A stretch of DNA of 64,000 nt, from contig NZ_UEFQ01000024.1 in NCBI RefSeq assembly GCF_900489465.1, positions 434,001-498,000 of the forward strand, given 5' to 3'. Below, one piece after another: positions 9,070-18,485 of the stretch. This DNA comes from Aequorivita sp. CIP111184 (GTDB taxonomy: Bacteria; Bacteroidota; Bacteroidia; Flavobacteriales; Flavobacteriaceae). Below the pieces are notes generated by a model. That model made no database searches. It was not told where the DNA came from and saw nothing but the letters and a program-made list of their open reading frames with translations. The stretch's first letter is position 1, and each line of letters begins with the position of its first letter. The position numbers were made by a program, and so were the translations under genes.

Positions 9070-11120
9070 TCCTTTATAATTGAGTTTAAATAATTTGCAG
9101 CTTTTCCTGAAACTTGTCTGCCCAAAACTTTCACTTGTTCATAATATTTTTTATCCTGAAGTAAATTGTTCAACATTTCTTTTGAAGGTTTTGAAAAACG
9201 CCATGTTGGGTGCACACAGGCTTCAGCTAAATTTTTAAGTGTTTCCAAATCCCACAGTTGAAGCTCGTTTACATATTCAAAAGCCTTTTCACGTATTTCA
9301 AAACTGTAATCTGTGGAAGTATAATTTTTAAGTTCCTTTAAATAATTTTCCTTTTCGGCATTTTCATATCCATCAGTAATCAAAGCCAAAGTCAACCACA
9401 ACTGTCTTATGTTTTTATTCTGAAAACCTTCAATGCCTTTTGTTTTGTTTAGATACTTTACTCTTTTCTCCGGAAACTGCATCCACAATTGATATAAGAC
9501 AGTTTCCATTGTAACATAGGATTTATCACTTAAAAGACTTTCATATTCCTTCTGAAGCTCTTTTGGAATGGTTTGCAACGAAAGCGCCACCGCCTGCCGA
9601 ACATAAAGATTATTACTTTCAAAAGCATTTTTATAAAGCGGAAGTGTTTCAGAAATAGGTTCATCTACCAATTGATAAACCGCTTCCTGCCCAATAAAAT
9701 CATTTGGAAAAGTGAGTGCGGTTTTCAACTGAATCTTTTTGTCTTCCAAAGGCGTTGCACGAAGCGCAGAAACTTCAAAATATTTTTTGATAAAAGTAGA
9801 TTTCAATAACGATTGATAAGCTTCTTCACTTTGAAAAGCACTCTGCTGCAGCCAATCCTTTTCAAAGTCTGAAATATCAATTGCTGAAACCGCTTTCACT
9901 TCATTTAAAAAATCTTCGGTGGAAACATTTTTGAATTTATATTTTTCCAAATAGTTTTTGATGGCAGTTTTAAACGCCTCGTCCCCTATTCGCTCTCTTA
10001 AAAGATGAAGCGCCCACGCTCCTTTTTGGTAAAAAGTAAGCGAGCTTGCTTTGGGGTTTAAAAGCGATTCGCCTTTCCCTTCATCGCTGGCAGCCTTTAA
10101 TTGCTCGGCGGTTTGATACAATTGCCAGTAATAATAATCATCTCCAAAAATTTCCTTTTCAGTCAGTAAGGCGTAATAAGTCGCGAAACCCTCCTGCAGC
10201 CAATGATCCTCGCTGCCCTTTTCGGTAACCATATCGCCAAACCATTGATGGGCGAGTTCGTGGGCATTCACGTTAATGTAATTTCTGTCGTTAAAACCTG
10301 TGGAATCTACCATAAACGCCTCAGAAAAAAAAGTGGCGGTTGTATTTTCCATTCCAGCATACAGAAAATCGCGAACGGGAACTTGTTTGTAATTTTGCCA
10401 CGGATATGGCACTCCTATTTCACTTTCCAAAAAGTCAAAAATCTGTTTGCTGTAGCGGTACGTTGCCTCAACTTTCATTGAATCTGAGAGTTTATAGTAT
10501 AATTCAATTGGCGTTCCTGAATTTGAGAATAATTCTTTTTTATTAAAATCACCAATGGCAAATGCAACCAAATAGCTGGACATGGGCTCTTTCATGTCGA
10601 AATGCCAATATTTTACACTTCCTTTATTTTCAACATTTAAAAACTTTCCATTTGCTATAACATTTTTTTCGTCAGAAGATACAATGGATAAATCGAATTC
10701 AATCTTATCATTTACATCATCTATACTTGGCAACCAATGCGAAGTATATTTGCCCTGGCCCTGTGTCCAGATTTCATTTCCAAAGAAATAGAGAGTTTGC
10801 TTAGGTTCCGCTTCATAGGTGAAAAACGCAGTATAAGTCCTACCTGCCTCAAAACTGTTTAAAAGCCAAATCTTCTCACTTCCTGCTTTTACAACAATAC
10901 CTTCCAAAGCAAAATTAATAACCTTCATGTTTTTAGCGTCCAAATAAATAGAGTCTGTTTTCTGAAGTATTTTAAAAGAACATTTCACCGTTCCTTTTAT
11001 ACTTTTTTTAGCAGACATAGGGGTTACCGTCGCATTTATATTTAAAAAATCCACAACATCCGTCTGTTGTGCAAATACCGTAAAACTTGAAAAAAGAAAC
11101 GCAATAAAAAACTTGTTCAT
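9066..11120 (-). CDS. M1 family zinc metallopeptidase (aminopeptidase), secreted
   Basis: 684 residues from the chosen ATG at 11120. An upstream in-frame start at 11168 would put 16 residues before the signal peptide MNKFFIAFLFSS...FA-QQ, so it is not preferred. The zinc site is HELAH at residues 287-291, with the third ligand Glu310 in HWLQEGFATYYA (the HEXXH-18-E pattern of M1). The exopeptidase motif appears as GMENTTAT instead of GAMEN, which is common in this branch. The signal peptide predicts a periplasmic or secreted peptidase. Translationally coupled to the patatin gene. Confidence 0.9.
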   Translation of the reverse strand: MNKFFIAFLFSSFTVFAQQTDVVDFLNINATVTPMSAKKSIKGTVKCSFKILQKTDSIYLDAKNMKVINFALEGIVVKAGSEKIWLLNSFEAGRTYTAFFTYEAEPKQTLYFFGNEIWTQGQGKYTSHWLPSIDDVNDKIEFDLSIVSSDEKNVIANGKFLNVENKGSVKYWHFDMKEPMSSYLVAFAIGDFNKKELFSNSGTPIELYYKLSDSMKVEATYRYSKQIFDFLESEIGVPYPWQNYKQVPVRDFLYAGMENTTATFFSEAFMVDSTGFNDRNYINVNAHELAHQWFGDMVTEKGSEDHWLQEGFATYYALLTEKEIFGDDYYYWQLYQTAEQLKAASDEGKGESLLNPKASSLTFYQKGAWALHLLRERIGDEAFKTAIKNYLEKYKFKNVSTEDFLNEVKAVSAIDISDFEKDWLQQSAFQSEEAYQSLLKSTFIKKYFEVSALRATPLEDKKIQLKTALTFPNDFIGQEAVYQLVDEPISETLPLYKNAFESNNLYVRQAVALSLQTIPKELQKEYESLLSDKSYVTMETVLYQLWMQFPEKRVKYLNKTKGIEGFQNKNIRQLWLTLALITDGYENAEKENYLKELKNYTSTDYSFEIREKAFEYVNELQLWDLETLKNLAEACVHPTWRFSKPSKEMLNNLLQDKKYYEQVKVLGRQVSGKAANYLNSIIKE

Positions 11121-11176
11121 TTTAGTGAAGGGCAATTTAATTAGAGAAAGCAAATTACAAATTTTCAACCAATGAG

Positions 11177-11196
11177 ATTCCTGCCTACGCAGGAAT
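11177..11196. repeat. REP-like palindrome between M1 peptidase and recG
   Basis: Perfect 8-bp arms ATTCCTGC and GCAGGAAT around a 4-base loop, between two divergent genes and 16 bases before the recG ATG. Sequences of this type occur dispersed in flavobacterial genomes; here only one copy was seen. Confidence 0.5.
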
Positions 11197-11212
11197 TAAG
11201 TATTTTCGTTTT

Positions 11213-13318
11213 ATGAATGCCAACTTTCTCCAAACTCCAATAGATTATCTGAAAGGCGTCGGCCCAAACAGGGCGGATTTGCTGAAAAAAGAGCTTGGTA
11301 TTCACACCTTTCAGGATTTGTTGAATCTTTTCCCGAACCGATATCTGGACCGCACGCAGTATTATAAAATTACGCAATTGCAGCAAACCAATGCTGAAGT
11401 TCAGATTATCGGGAAAATCACACATATAAAAACGATAGAACAAAAACGTGGAAAAAGACTTGTCGCTACTTTTATTGACGAAACTGGAACTATTGAATTG
11501 GTTTGGTTTCGCGGCCAAAAATGGATTCGGGAGAATTTAAAGTTGAATGTTCCGTATGTAATTTTTGGAAAAACGAATTATTTCAATAATAGTTTTTCTA
11601 TGCCACATCCCGAAATGGAATTGCTGGACGCGCACGAGAAAAGTATCCGTTCTGCAATGCAACCGGTATATCCTTCCACAGAAAAATTAGGTAATAGTGG
11701 CATCACAAATCGAGTGATAAATGGACTGATGCAACAACTGTTTTTGGAGAGCAAAAATGCCTTCGCGGAAACCCTCTCAAAACCACTTTTGGAACAGCTA
11801 AAATTAGACTCAAAAAAGGAGGCACTTTTCAACATACATTTTCCGAAAAGTCAGGCACATTTGGCGCGCGCACAATACCGATTAAAGTTTGAAGAATTAT
11901 TCTATATCCAACTGCAATTAATTCGAAAAAATCTCATCCATAAATCGAAAATTAAAGGCTATCCTTTTGATAAAATTGGGCCTAATTTCAATACTTTTTT
12001 TTCTGAACATTTACCCTTTGAATTGACAGAAGCACAAAAGCGGGTGATCAAAGAAATACGAAACGATTTGGGAAGCAACGCACAGATGAACCGACTTTTA
12101 CAAGGCGATGTTGGCTCTGGTAAGACAATAGTAGCGCTAATGTCAATGTTAATAGCTATTGACAACGGTTTTCAAGCTTGTTTAATGGCGCCTACTGAAA
12201 TTTTGTCAGTACAGCATTATACAGGTTTAGTTGAATTATGTAAAAAACTGAACACCAGCATTGAATTGTTGACTGGTTCAACTAAAACTTCAAAAAGAAG
12301 GGAAATTCACAAAAAACTCGAAAATGGCGAATTAGACATCCTAATTGGTACTCATGCGCTGCTCGAAGATAAGGTAAAATTTAAAAATTTGGGGCTTGCA
12401 ATTGTGGATGAGCAACACCGTTTTGGGGTAGAACAACGCAGTAAATTATGGCATAAAAATGAGTACCCGCCACACGTACTTGTAATGACCGCCACCCCCA
12501 TCCCCCGCACCCTTGCTATGAGCGTTTATGGCGACCTAGATATTAGTGTAATTGACGAGCTTCCACCGGGTAGAAAAGACATTAAAACCGTGCACCGTTT
12601 TGATGCAAATAGACTGAAGGTTTTTCGCTTTATAAAAGACGAAATTTCAAAGGGCAGACAGGTGTATATTGTGTACCCTTTAATACAGGAAAGTGAAACC
12701 ATGGATTACAAAGATTTGATGGACGGATACGAGAGTATCGTACGCGAATTTCCGCAGCCAAATTATCAAGTTTCCATACTTCACGGACAGATGAAACCTG
12801 CCGACAAAGAGTATGAAATGAACCGTTTTATAAAAGGCGAAACACAAATTATGGTCGCCACTACGGTTATTGAAGTTGGTGTAAATGTTCCTAATGCCAG
12901 CGTTATGATTGTGGAAAGTGCAGAACGTTTCGGACTTTCACAATTACACCAATTGCGTGGTCGTGTGGGTCGTGGTGCCGAACAGAGTTACTGCATTTTA
13001 ATGACTAGCCATAAACTATCTGCTGACGCCAAAACTCGTTTGGAAACGATGGTAAGAACCAGCGACGGTTTTGAAATCGCGGAAGTAGATTTAAAACTCC
13101 GTGGCCCCGGCGATATGATGGGCACCCAACAAAGTGGTGTACTAAATCTTCGTATTGCTGATATAATAAAGGATTCGGAAATATTGAAAATCGCGCGTAG
13201 CTATGCAATGCAAGTATTGAAAGCTGACCCCAACCTTTCTTCCGAAGAAAACATTCCTATAAAAAATACGTACGCACAGTTGGTGAAATATCGAAATATC
13301 TGGAATTATATTTCATAA
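11213..13318 (+). CDS. recG: ATP-dependent DNA helicase RecG
   Basis: 701 residues, usual RecG length. It remodels stalled forks and Holliday junctions. An N-terminal wedge/OB region (GVGPNRADLLKKELG, then IIGKITHIKTIEQKRGKR) is followed by a superfamily 2 motor with Walker A LQGDVGSGKT, DEQH (VDEQHRFGVEQR), TATPIPRTLAM and the RecG motif QLRGRVGRG. The 3' end is intact (ends WNYIS). A degraded second copy of the last 76 bases lies about 4.3 kb downstream. Confidence 0.96.
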   Translation: MNANFLQTPIDYLKGVGPNRADLLKKELGIHTFQDLLNLFPNRYLDRTQYYKITQLQQTNAEVQIIGKITHIKTIEQKRGKRLVATFIDETGTIELVWFRGQKWIRENLKLNVPYVIFGKTNYFNNSFSMPHPEMELLDAHEKSIRSAMQPVYPSTEKLGNSGITNRVINGLMQQLFLESKNAFAETLSKPLLEQLKLDSKKEALFNIHFPKSQAHLARAQYRLKFEELFYIQLQLIRKNLIHKSKIKGYPFDKIGPNFNTFFSEHLPFELTEAQKRVIKEIRNDLGSNAQMNRLLQGDVGSGKTIVALMSMLIAIDNGFQACLMAPTEILSVQHYTGLVELCKKLNTSIELLTGSTKTSKRREIHKKLENGELDILIGTHALLEDKVKFKNLGLAIVDEQHRFGVEQRSKLWHKNEYPPHVLVMTATPIPRTLAMSVYGDLDISVIDELPPGRKDIKTVHRFDANRLKVFRFIKDEISKGRQVYIVYPLIQESETMDYKDLMDGYESIVREFPQPNYQVSILHGQMKPADKEYEMNRFIKGETQIMVATTVIEVGVNVPNASVMIVESAERFGLSQLHQLRGRVGRGAEQSYCILMTSHKLSADAKTRLETMVRTSDGFEIAEVDLKLRGPGDMMGTQQSGVLNLRIADIIKDSEILKIARSYAMQVLKADPNLSSEENIPIKNTYAQLVKYRNIWNYIS

Positions 13319-13534
13319 ATTATCACTAAAATTGCTTTCTTTTCACTGAGATAAAAGTTACGAAGGAGAGATCTGCAATTAAGACATTCCACTGATGGAA
13401 AGAACATATACTAATGTAAGATAAAACTCTCTTAAATTAGGGGGATTTACCCCTAACCTAGTTCATATATTTATTGTAATTTGTTGTAAACTAAATATAT
13501 ATGGATCAAAACAGCCAATCTTAAGCTAAATGAA

Positions 13535-14374
13535 ATGTTTCAAACGCATGTTCCATCCAAGATTCTACAACCCTACATTGCATTTTATTATACCATAAAA
13601 TGCAAGAAGACCGATTATGACAATATAATAAGTGAGTATAATTTACCCAGTGGTTTTGGACATATGGGGTTTCACTTTTGTGGTTCTTTTTATGTAGTTC
13701 AAAAAAAAGGAGAACAAGAACTACCGAGATTTTACACCGTAGGCCAGCAAACCCAACACTACTATATGAATTCTGACTCGTCCAAGGTAGATCTCTATGC
13801 TGTAACGTTTAAACCAACAGGGTTATGGCATTTTTTTGGATTGGATATGCCATCAATTACAGATAAGGCAATTGCAACTACTTCACTCTTTAATAATAAT
13901 ATTCAGAAATTTACCAAGCAATTTGATTCTCAACAAGGCGATAAACTAAAGATTAAGCTTATTGAAAATCTTTTAATTAATCATTTATTAACGGTAAATC
14001 CGCAATTAAATGTAATTGATTCTGCAATACAAAGAATAAATGAAACTTACGGTTGTTGTTCAATTACAGAACTTATAAGTTATTTAGGAATTAACGAGCG
14101 CTACTTTCAAAAACAGTTTAAAAAAATGGTCGGCATCACTCCCACCGTATACAAGCGCATTGTGCGTTTTAATTATATGTTTGCAGAAATAAAGAACGAA
14201 ACTCCAATCGATTGTAAGGCCTTAATTGCACTATTTAATTATTACGATTTTTCCCATTTCTCCAAGGATTTTAAAAAATATTGTGGCGCCTGTCCTTCTA
14301 AATTTCATATTGAAAAGTTCAAATTTCTTCAAGAGCTTATGGCTTCAAAAGCTTTTCTCAACCCACCACTATAA
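13535..14374 (+). CDS. AraC family transcriptional regulator
   Basis: 279 residues. An N-terminal sensing half (about 1-150; DUF6597-like, with LPSGFGHMGFHF) is followed by a C-terminal AraC double helix-turn-helix (about 165-260; ELISYLGINERYFQKQFK and FNYYDFSHFSKDFKKY). It would bind DNA in response to an unknown signal. It sits at the left end of the accessory pocket after recG, 277 bases upstream of the M28 peptidase signal peptide on the same strand, and might regulate that gene or the T9SS cargo gene behind it. Confidence 0.87.
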   Translation: MFQTHVPSKILQPYIAFYYTIKCKKTDYDNIISEYNLPSGFGHMGFHFCGSFYVVQKKGEQELPRFYTVGQQTQHYYMNSDSSKVDLYAVTFKPTGLWHFFGLDMPSITDKAIATTSLFNNNIQKFTKQFDSQQGDKLKIKLIENLLINHLLTVNPQLNVIDSAIQRINETYGCCSITELISYLGINERYFQKQFKKMVGITPTVYKRIVRFNYMFAEIKNETPIDCKALIALFNYYDFSHFSKDFKKYCGACPSKFHIEKFKFLQELMASKAFLNPPL

Positions 14375-14651
14375 AATTCTCCCCCACTATATAATTGATT
14401 TCCAGATACTAAATGGCGGTTTTATACAACTCAATATTAGATTTTCCAATTACATTTAAACATCTTAACTCCCAATTACTAATTATTAAAAGAATATTAA
14501 CCACTTTAAAATTATCATTATGGGACATTTCAACTTTATCCATTCCGGAGTAAAAACAGCCGAAAACTATTTTACAATTCACGTTGGACCATTCGAATTT
14601 AACAACAATAATAGATGTGATACTCGCATAAAAAGGCTTCGATTTAGCAAA

Positions 14652-16244
14652 ATGAAAAAAAATCTAACATTTATTTTATGTCTTTTCTCTTTAGTGTGCC
14701 TTGGTCAAAACACCCCACCACAAATTGAAATTACCGATTTAACGGAAGATGAAACTGCAAAAACCCTTACCGTTAATTATTCTTTAAGCGATGCTGAAAG
14801 TGATATATGTGAAGTGTGGCTAAAAATTTCCTTAGATGATGGGATCTATTTTGAAACAATACCACAAGCTAACATTACTGGAGATATCGGTACAGGTATA
14901 AATCCTGATCCAACACTTTCTCTAACTTGGGATTATTCAGACCTAACTGTAGGAATTAGAGATGTAGATATCAAACTATTTGCCTCAGATAACCAAGCAG
15001 TTGATATTGCCGAAATGGTCAGTCAAGTAGATGAAGCAAGGTTATTGAGCGACTTACAATTTATTGAAGGTGAGCGGCATTATTTAACGGCTCCTGTCCA
15101 TCTGGAAGAAGTACGCACATTTATTGAAGATGCTTTTACGGATGCAAATCTTCAAACCGAACGCCAAGATTTTGTAGTTTCTGGTACGGGAGGTACGACG
15201 ATGCAGAATATCCTGGGTCGCCAACCTGGTGCTAAAGATGAAGCCACTACCTATGTCATCGACGGACATTTTGATGGGGTTTCTGGCAGTCCAGCGGCAG
15301 ACGACAACGGCTCGGCAGTAGTAGGAACACTTGAAGCATTGCGCATATTGTCGCAATATTCCTTTGAACATTCCATTCGTTTTATTGGTTTTGATGCTGA
15401 AGAAAGTTTTTCGGCCAGCGGTAGCGATAAGTACATTTCCGATGGCATTAAACCTTTTGAAGATTTACAGGGAACTTTAAATATGGAGATGATTGGTTTT
15501 TATTCTGATGAAATAAATTCGCAAAGTTTGCCTGTAGGTTTCGGCACGCTATTTCCAGATGTTGCCCAAGCGGTTGAAGATGATGAGTTTCGAGGTAATT
15601 TTCTGTTTGGATGTGGCAACACCACATCAGATCCTTTATTAGCAGCTTTTGTAAGTGCTTCTGAAACGTATGTTTCGGAATTAAGGGTTCTTACTGTCTC
15701 TGTACCTGGTAATGGTGAAGTGACCCCAGATCTTCGTAGAAGTGATCATGCTGCTTTTTGGGATGCAGGTTTACAGGCGTTGATGCTTACAGATACTGCC
15801 GATTTTAGAAACCTTAATTATCATACTTCTGGCGATACCAGTAATACACTCAATTTTGAATTTATGAGGGATGTTGTTAAAACAATTTTGGCTACAGCCG
15901 CCGAACTAGCCGTACCCATTAGTGCAGGTTCTGACGAAGCTGATTTATCTATTTGGCTGAGTGTGGAAGATCACAATACACAGTTTCCCGCCAAGGTGAA
16001 TATATTTCCCAATCCTTCAAATGGACTCTTGTCGTTGCGTGTTGAGAATGCTAAATCCGGATTTACCTCGCAGGTTGACGTTTATAACTTAACTGGAAAA
16101 CGTGTATATCAAGATGTTCTAGATTTTTCAGCTGGTACCAGCAATTCTGAAATCAATCTACAGCATTTAGCTAATGGTTCTTATATTCTTAAGCTGCAAT
16201 GTGAAAATGTCACAAAATCCATTGGTTTTATTATTGCTGAATGA
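14652..16244 (+). CDS. M28 family metallopeptidase with T9SS type A sorting domain
   Basis: 530 residues from the ATG at 14652, where the signal peptide MKKNLTFILCLFSLVCLGQ begins. An in-frame ATG at 14520 would add 44 polar residues in front of it and is less likely. An Ig-like domain (residues about 20-110) is followed by an M28 zinc peptidase domain: IDGHFDG, AADDNGSAV, DAEESFSASG, MEMIGF and a late YHTSGDT histidine. The C-terminus is VNIFPNPSNG ... GSYILKL, the type A sorting domain that sends proteins through the type IX system. It is therefore a secreted amino- or carboxypeptidase-like enzyme; its exact specificity is unknown. Confidence 0.9.
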   Translation: MKKNLTFILCLFSLVCLGQNTPPQIEITDLTEDETAKTLTVNYSLSDAESDICEVWLKISLDDGIYFETIPQANITGDIGTGINPDPTLSLTWDYSDLTVGIRDVDIKLFASDNQAVDIAEMVSQVDEARLLSDLQFIEGERHYLTAPVHLEEVRTFIEDAFTDANLQTERQDFVVSGTGGTTMQNILGRQPGAKDEATTYVIDGHFDGVSGSPAADDNGSAVVGTLEALRILSQYSFEHSIRFIGFDAEESFSASGSDKYISDGIKPFEDLQGTLNMEMIGFYSDEINSQSLPVGFGTLFPDVAQAVEDDEFRGNFLFGCGNTTSDPLLAAFVSASETYVSELRVLTVSVPGNGEVTPDLRRSDHAAFWDAGLQALMLTDTADFRNLNYHTSGDTSNTLNFEFMRDVVKTILATAAELAVPISAGSDEADLSIWLSVEDHNTQFPAKVNIFPNPSNGLLSLRVENAKSGFTSQVDVYNLTGKRVYQDVLDFSAGTSNSEINLQHLANGSYILKLQCENVTKSIGFIIAE

Positions 16245-16412
16245 TTTACAAATCGGAGATAAAAGCTAAAATGGATTAATGGATTTTTTTATTTGACTCC
16301 CCATAAACAGACTTTTAAATGCAGAATGATTTTATCATTACTACACAGTTTATTCTGTGAATATTAACTGAATTATTCACCTAGTCAATTACTAATCTTA
16401 AATTTTAAAATT

Positions 16413-17388
16413 ATGAAAACATATACATTCGCATTCGCAATTTGCGTATTCTTGACCCTCACAATGTCTGGGCAAAAAGCCGCAAAAATAAATACACCAA
16501 TATCATCTTCTGGTTTGCGTTCACACAATCCTAATATTAGACCTTCCCATTTGGTTACTTGCGATGGCGTTCTGCCAAATTACACCAACGCTATTCCAAA
16601 TAGTTCACGCGGGGTAACATCACAAGATATTGGGGGTAACTAATGCTGCTTATGACACCATGGCTGCAGACGATTTTGTGGCTCCAGGTACTGGCGAATC
16701 TACAATTTGTGAAGTATCCATACCCGGAGTTCTCACCCAAGCTGGATTTAGTGGAGATCCTGACAGTGGGATAGTATTTAGGTTGTTTGAGGACGATGGT
16801 GGATTACCGGAAACTATGATATATTCAGAAAATTTTCCTGGAAGCGTTGATGATGATAATGATGGGAGTTTCGTTTTGGAGCTTACAGGAGGACCTGCAT
16901 TAACAGGTGGCACTACATATTGGTTAAGTGTTCAGGCAATACTGGATTGGGATTTAGCAGGACTATGGTATTGGAGTACTGCAACCGATGGAAATGGAAA
17001 TGTTTATGCATGGCAAAATCCTCTTGATGGTTTTGATACCAGTTGTGTTATCTGGACTCCGTTTACATTTTGCTCATTAACATCTGAAGGACCAGATTTA
17101 CTAATGGATATATCCTTTAACGAAGCTCTTGGAACAAACTCCAATTCTTTGGAAACAGCCGTTTCTATCTATCCAAACCCAGCAAAAAACGAATTCATTT
17201 TACGTTCTAATGTGCCTTTGGAAAAATTAACAATTTATGATTTGCGTGGAGCAATAATAAGAAATGTAGATGTATCGGAAATGTCGCAAGAAAAAACAGT
17301 TGATATTTCACCTTTAGATTCGGGAGTATATATGGTTCGGATTACTGATTCTAAAGGTTCGGTTGTCAAAAATTTAGTGAAGCAATAA
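16413..17388 (+). pseudogene. T9SS-sorted extracellular protein with one-base frameshift
   Basis: Two frames together make one gene. 16413-16643 encodes a signal peptide (MKTYTFAFAICVFLTLTMSGQ) and mature start ending SSRGVTSQDIGGN-stop; 16630-17388 continues with VTNAAYDTMAADDF and ends in a type A sorting domain (SIYPNPAKNEFIL ... GVYMVRI). Removing one G from the five-G run at 16632-16636 joins them seamlessly (DIG-VTN, about 324 residues). It may be a real mutation, a phase-variable tract or a sequencing error. The middle (DDDNDGSFVLEL, TTYWLSV) looks like a beta-rich surface module of unknown function. Confidence 0.82.
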
Positions 17389-17407
17389 TCCAATCCCTAA
17401 AAATCCT

Positions 17408-17448
17408 AAAAGTCTTCTTCTACATAACTGTAGTGGAAGACTTTTTTT
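17408..17448 (+). terminator. Intrinsic terminator after the T9SS cargo gene
   Basis: Arms AAAAGTCTTC and GAAGACTTTT with an inner CTACA/TGTAG pairing, followed by a run of T. It lies 20 bases after the stop codon at 17388. Confidence 0.8.
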
Positions 17449-17477
17449 ATCATTATAGCTACAGCTAATTAAAAGAA

Positions 17478-17575
17478 CTAAAGACTGGAAATCTTTTTTT
17501 TAGCAATCTCAAATCCTGTTACCGTATTCTTTAAAACTTCTTCGCTATCTGCAAATTCTGGTATTCTCAACCATC
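17478..17575 (-). pseudogene. Possible C-terminal gene remnant
   Basis: An open stretch of 32 codons on the minus strand ends in a stop at 17478-17480 and reads RWLRIPEFADSEEV ... GFEIAKKKI. The composition is protein-like but there is no start and an in-frame stop lies just upstream. It abuts the recG relic. I do not recognise the family; it could be the tail of a gene once convergent with a recG copy, or chance. Confidence 0.3.
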
Positions 17576-17586
17576 TTTATGCATTA

Positions 17587-17654
17587 CGAAGAAAATATTC
17601 CTATAAAGAATACGTATGCACAATATGTAAAATATTTGGAATTATATTTCGTAG
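17587..17654 (+). pseudogene. Relic of the recG 3' end
   Basis: Aligned by eye with the last 76 bases of recG (13243-13318), this stretch matches at about 58 of 68 positions, with one 8-base deletion between short AAATAT repeats. It still encodes EENIPIKNTYAQ before the deletion. No other part of recG is visible upstream. Its end overlaps the 3' end of the TetR gene on the opposite strand. It marks a duplication or rearrangement that placed 13.3-17.6 kb between two recG ends. Confidence 0.75.
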
Positions 17655-18325
17655 TCCAAAAGCTTGGAAGCAAAGTAATTCAGCATTTTTTCTACTTCCG
17701 AGTATTTGTTTTCACTTACCTGAATGTCAGTTAGCCTAGGCAGGTGCTTGGCAAAATAGATGTGGTTATTAGACATTTCAAATAAATTGCTAGCCAGCGC
17801 ATATGGATATTCAAAGGTTGGGTTTATTTCCATAATCACTCCAGCGACATTATTTATTAGTTGTTTGTAGTTTTTGAAAAAACCCTTTCCATTTTCATTG
17901 TCCACTTCTTTCGTGTGATATGCTTTGATGCCTTCAGCAATAATTACACTATGGAGTTTGCTTTCGTCCACATAATCTGTGGTGGGGTTATCTACAGATG
18001 CCGAAACAAAGGAGTTGATGATTATTTCAAGTTTTCTCTTTGGGTCGTCTATGTTTGTGGTATTTATCCGAATTAAATAGGCAACCCATTCCCAATACCA
18101 CGAAACCAAATAGAGAAGCAGTAGGTGCTTATTTTCAAAATAGCGATAGATGGAAGCTTCGGTAGAGTTCATTTCCTGAGCTAGTTTTTTAAAATTAAAT
18201 GCCTCGAACCCCAAATCACTTAACAATATAATACTGTGCTTAATAATATTTCTGCCCAAGACTGAATCCTGTGGATCCTTTAAATATAGTCCTTCGTTTA
18301 GTGCTATTTTGATTTCAATACCCAT
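17642..18325 (-). CDS. TetR/AcrR family transcriptional regulator
   Basis: 227 residues. The N-terminal helix-turn-helix (about 24-72) has the TetR signature NSTEASIYRYFENK. The ligand-binding C-terminal half is helical and unassigned. It is divergent from the carbonic anhydrase gene across 160 bases, the classic arrangement for a repressor acting on its neighbour. The last residues (DYEI) are encoded by sequence shared with the recG relic, so the C-terminus may have been reshaped by that rearrangement. Confidence 0.88.
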   Translation of the reverse strand: MGIEIKIALNEGLYLKDPQDSVLGRNIIKHSIILLSDLGFEAFNFKKLAQEMNSTEASIYRYFENKHLLLLYLVSWYWEWVAYLIRINTTNIDDPKRKLEIIINSFVSASVDNPTTDYVDESKLHSVIIAEGIKAYHTKEVDNENGKGFFKNYKQLINNVAGVIMEINPTFEYPYALASNLFEMSNNHIYFAKHLPRLTDIQVSENKYSEVEKMLNYFASKLLDYEI

Positions 18326-18406
18326 AACTAATCACTTTGAAACAAAAATAAACAATTGAAATTCATAGGAAAAATATTACTTAAAAAAGTTTTATAATTA
18401 TTTATA

Positions 18407-18419
18407 ATAGTTTTACTAT
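18407..18419. promoter_or_regulatory. Candidate TetR operator
   Basis: Small palindrome ATAGT-TTT-ACTAT in the divergent gap between the TetR and carbonic anhydrase genes, 18 bases upstream of the anhydrase -7 box. Other AT-rich near-palindromes surround it, so the assignment is tentative. Confidence 0.25.
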
Positions 18420-18437
18420 CATTTTAAAAAGTATTAT

Positions 18438-18445
18438 TATATTTG
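18438..18445 (+). promoter_or_regulatory. Candidate -7 box (TATATTTG) of the carbonic anhydrase gene
   Basis: Full match to TAnnTTTG, 40 bases before the ATG at 18486. No clear -33 TTG is present at 19-21 bases upstream. Confidence 0.45.
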
Positions 18446-18485
18446 ACCTATGTTAAGTATAAAATAAACACTAAAAATCCATAAA

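Noticed and set aside
11165-11518. 117-codon minus-strand open frame at the start of recG
   Set aside because: Antisense to the certain recG N-terminus and extends through the palindrome.
14520-14651. N-terminal extension of the M28 peptidase
   Set aside because: It would bury the signal peptide behind 44 polar residues; kept only as a finding.
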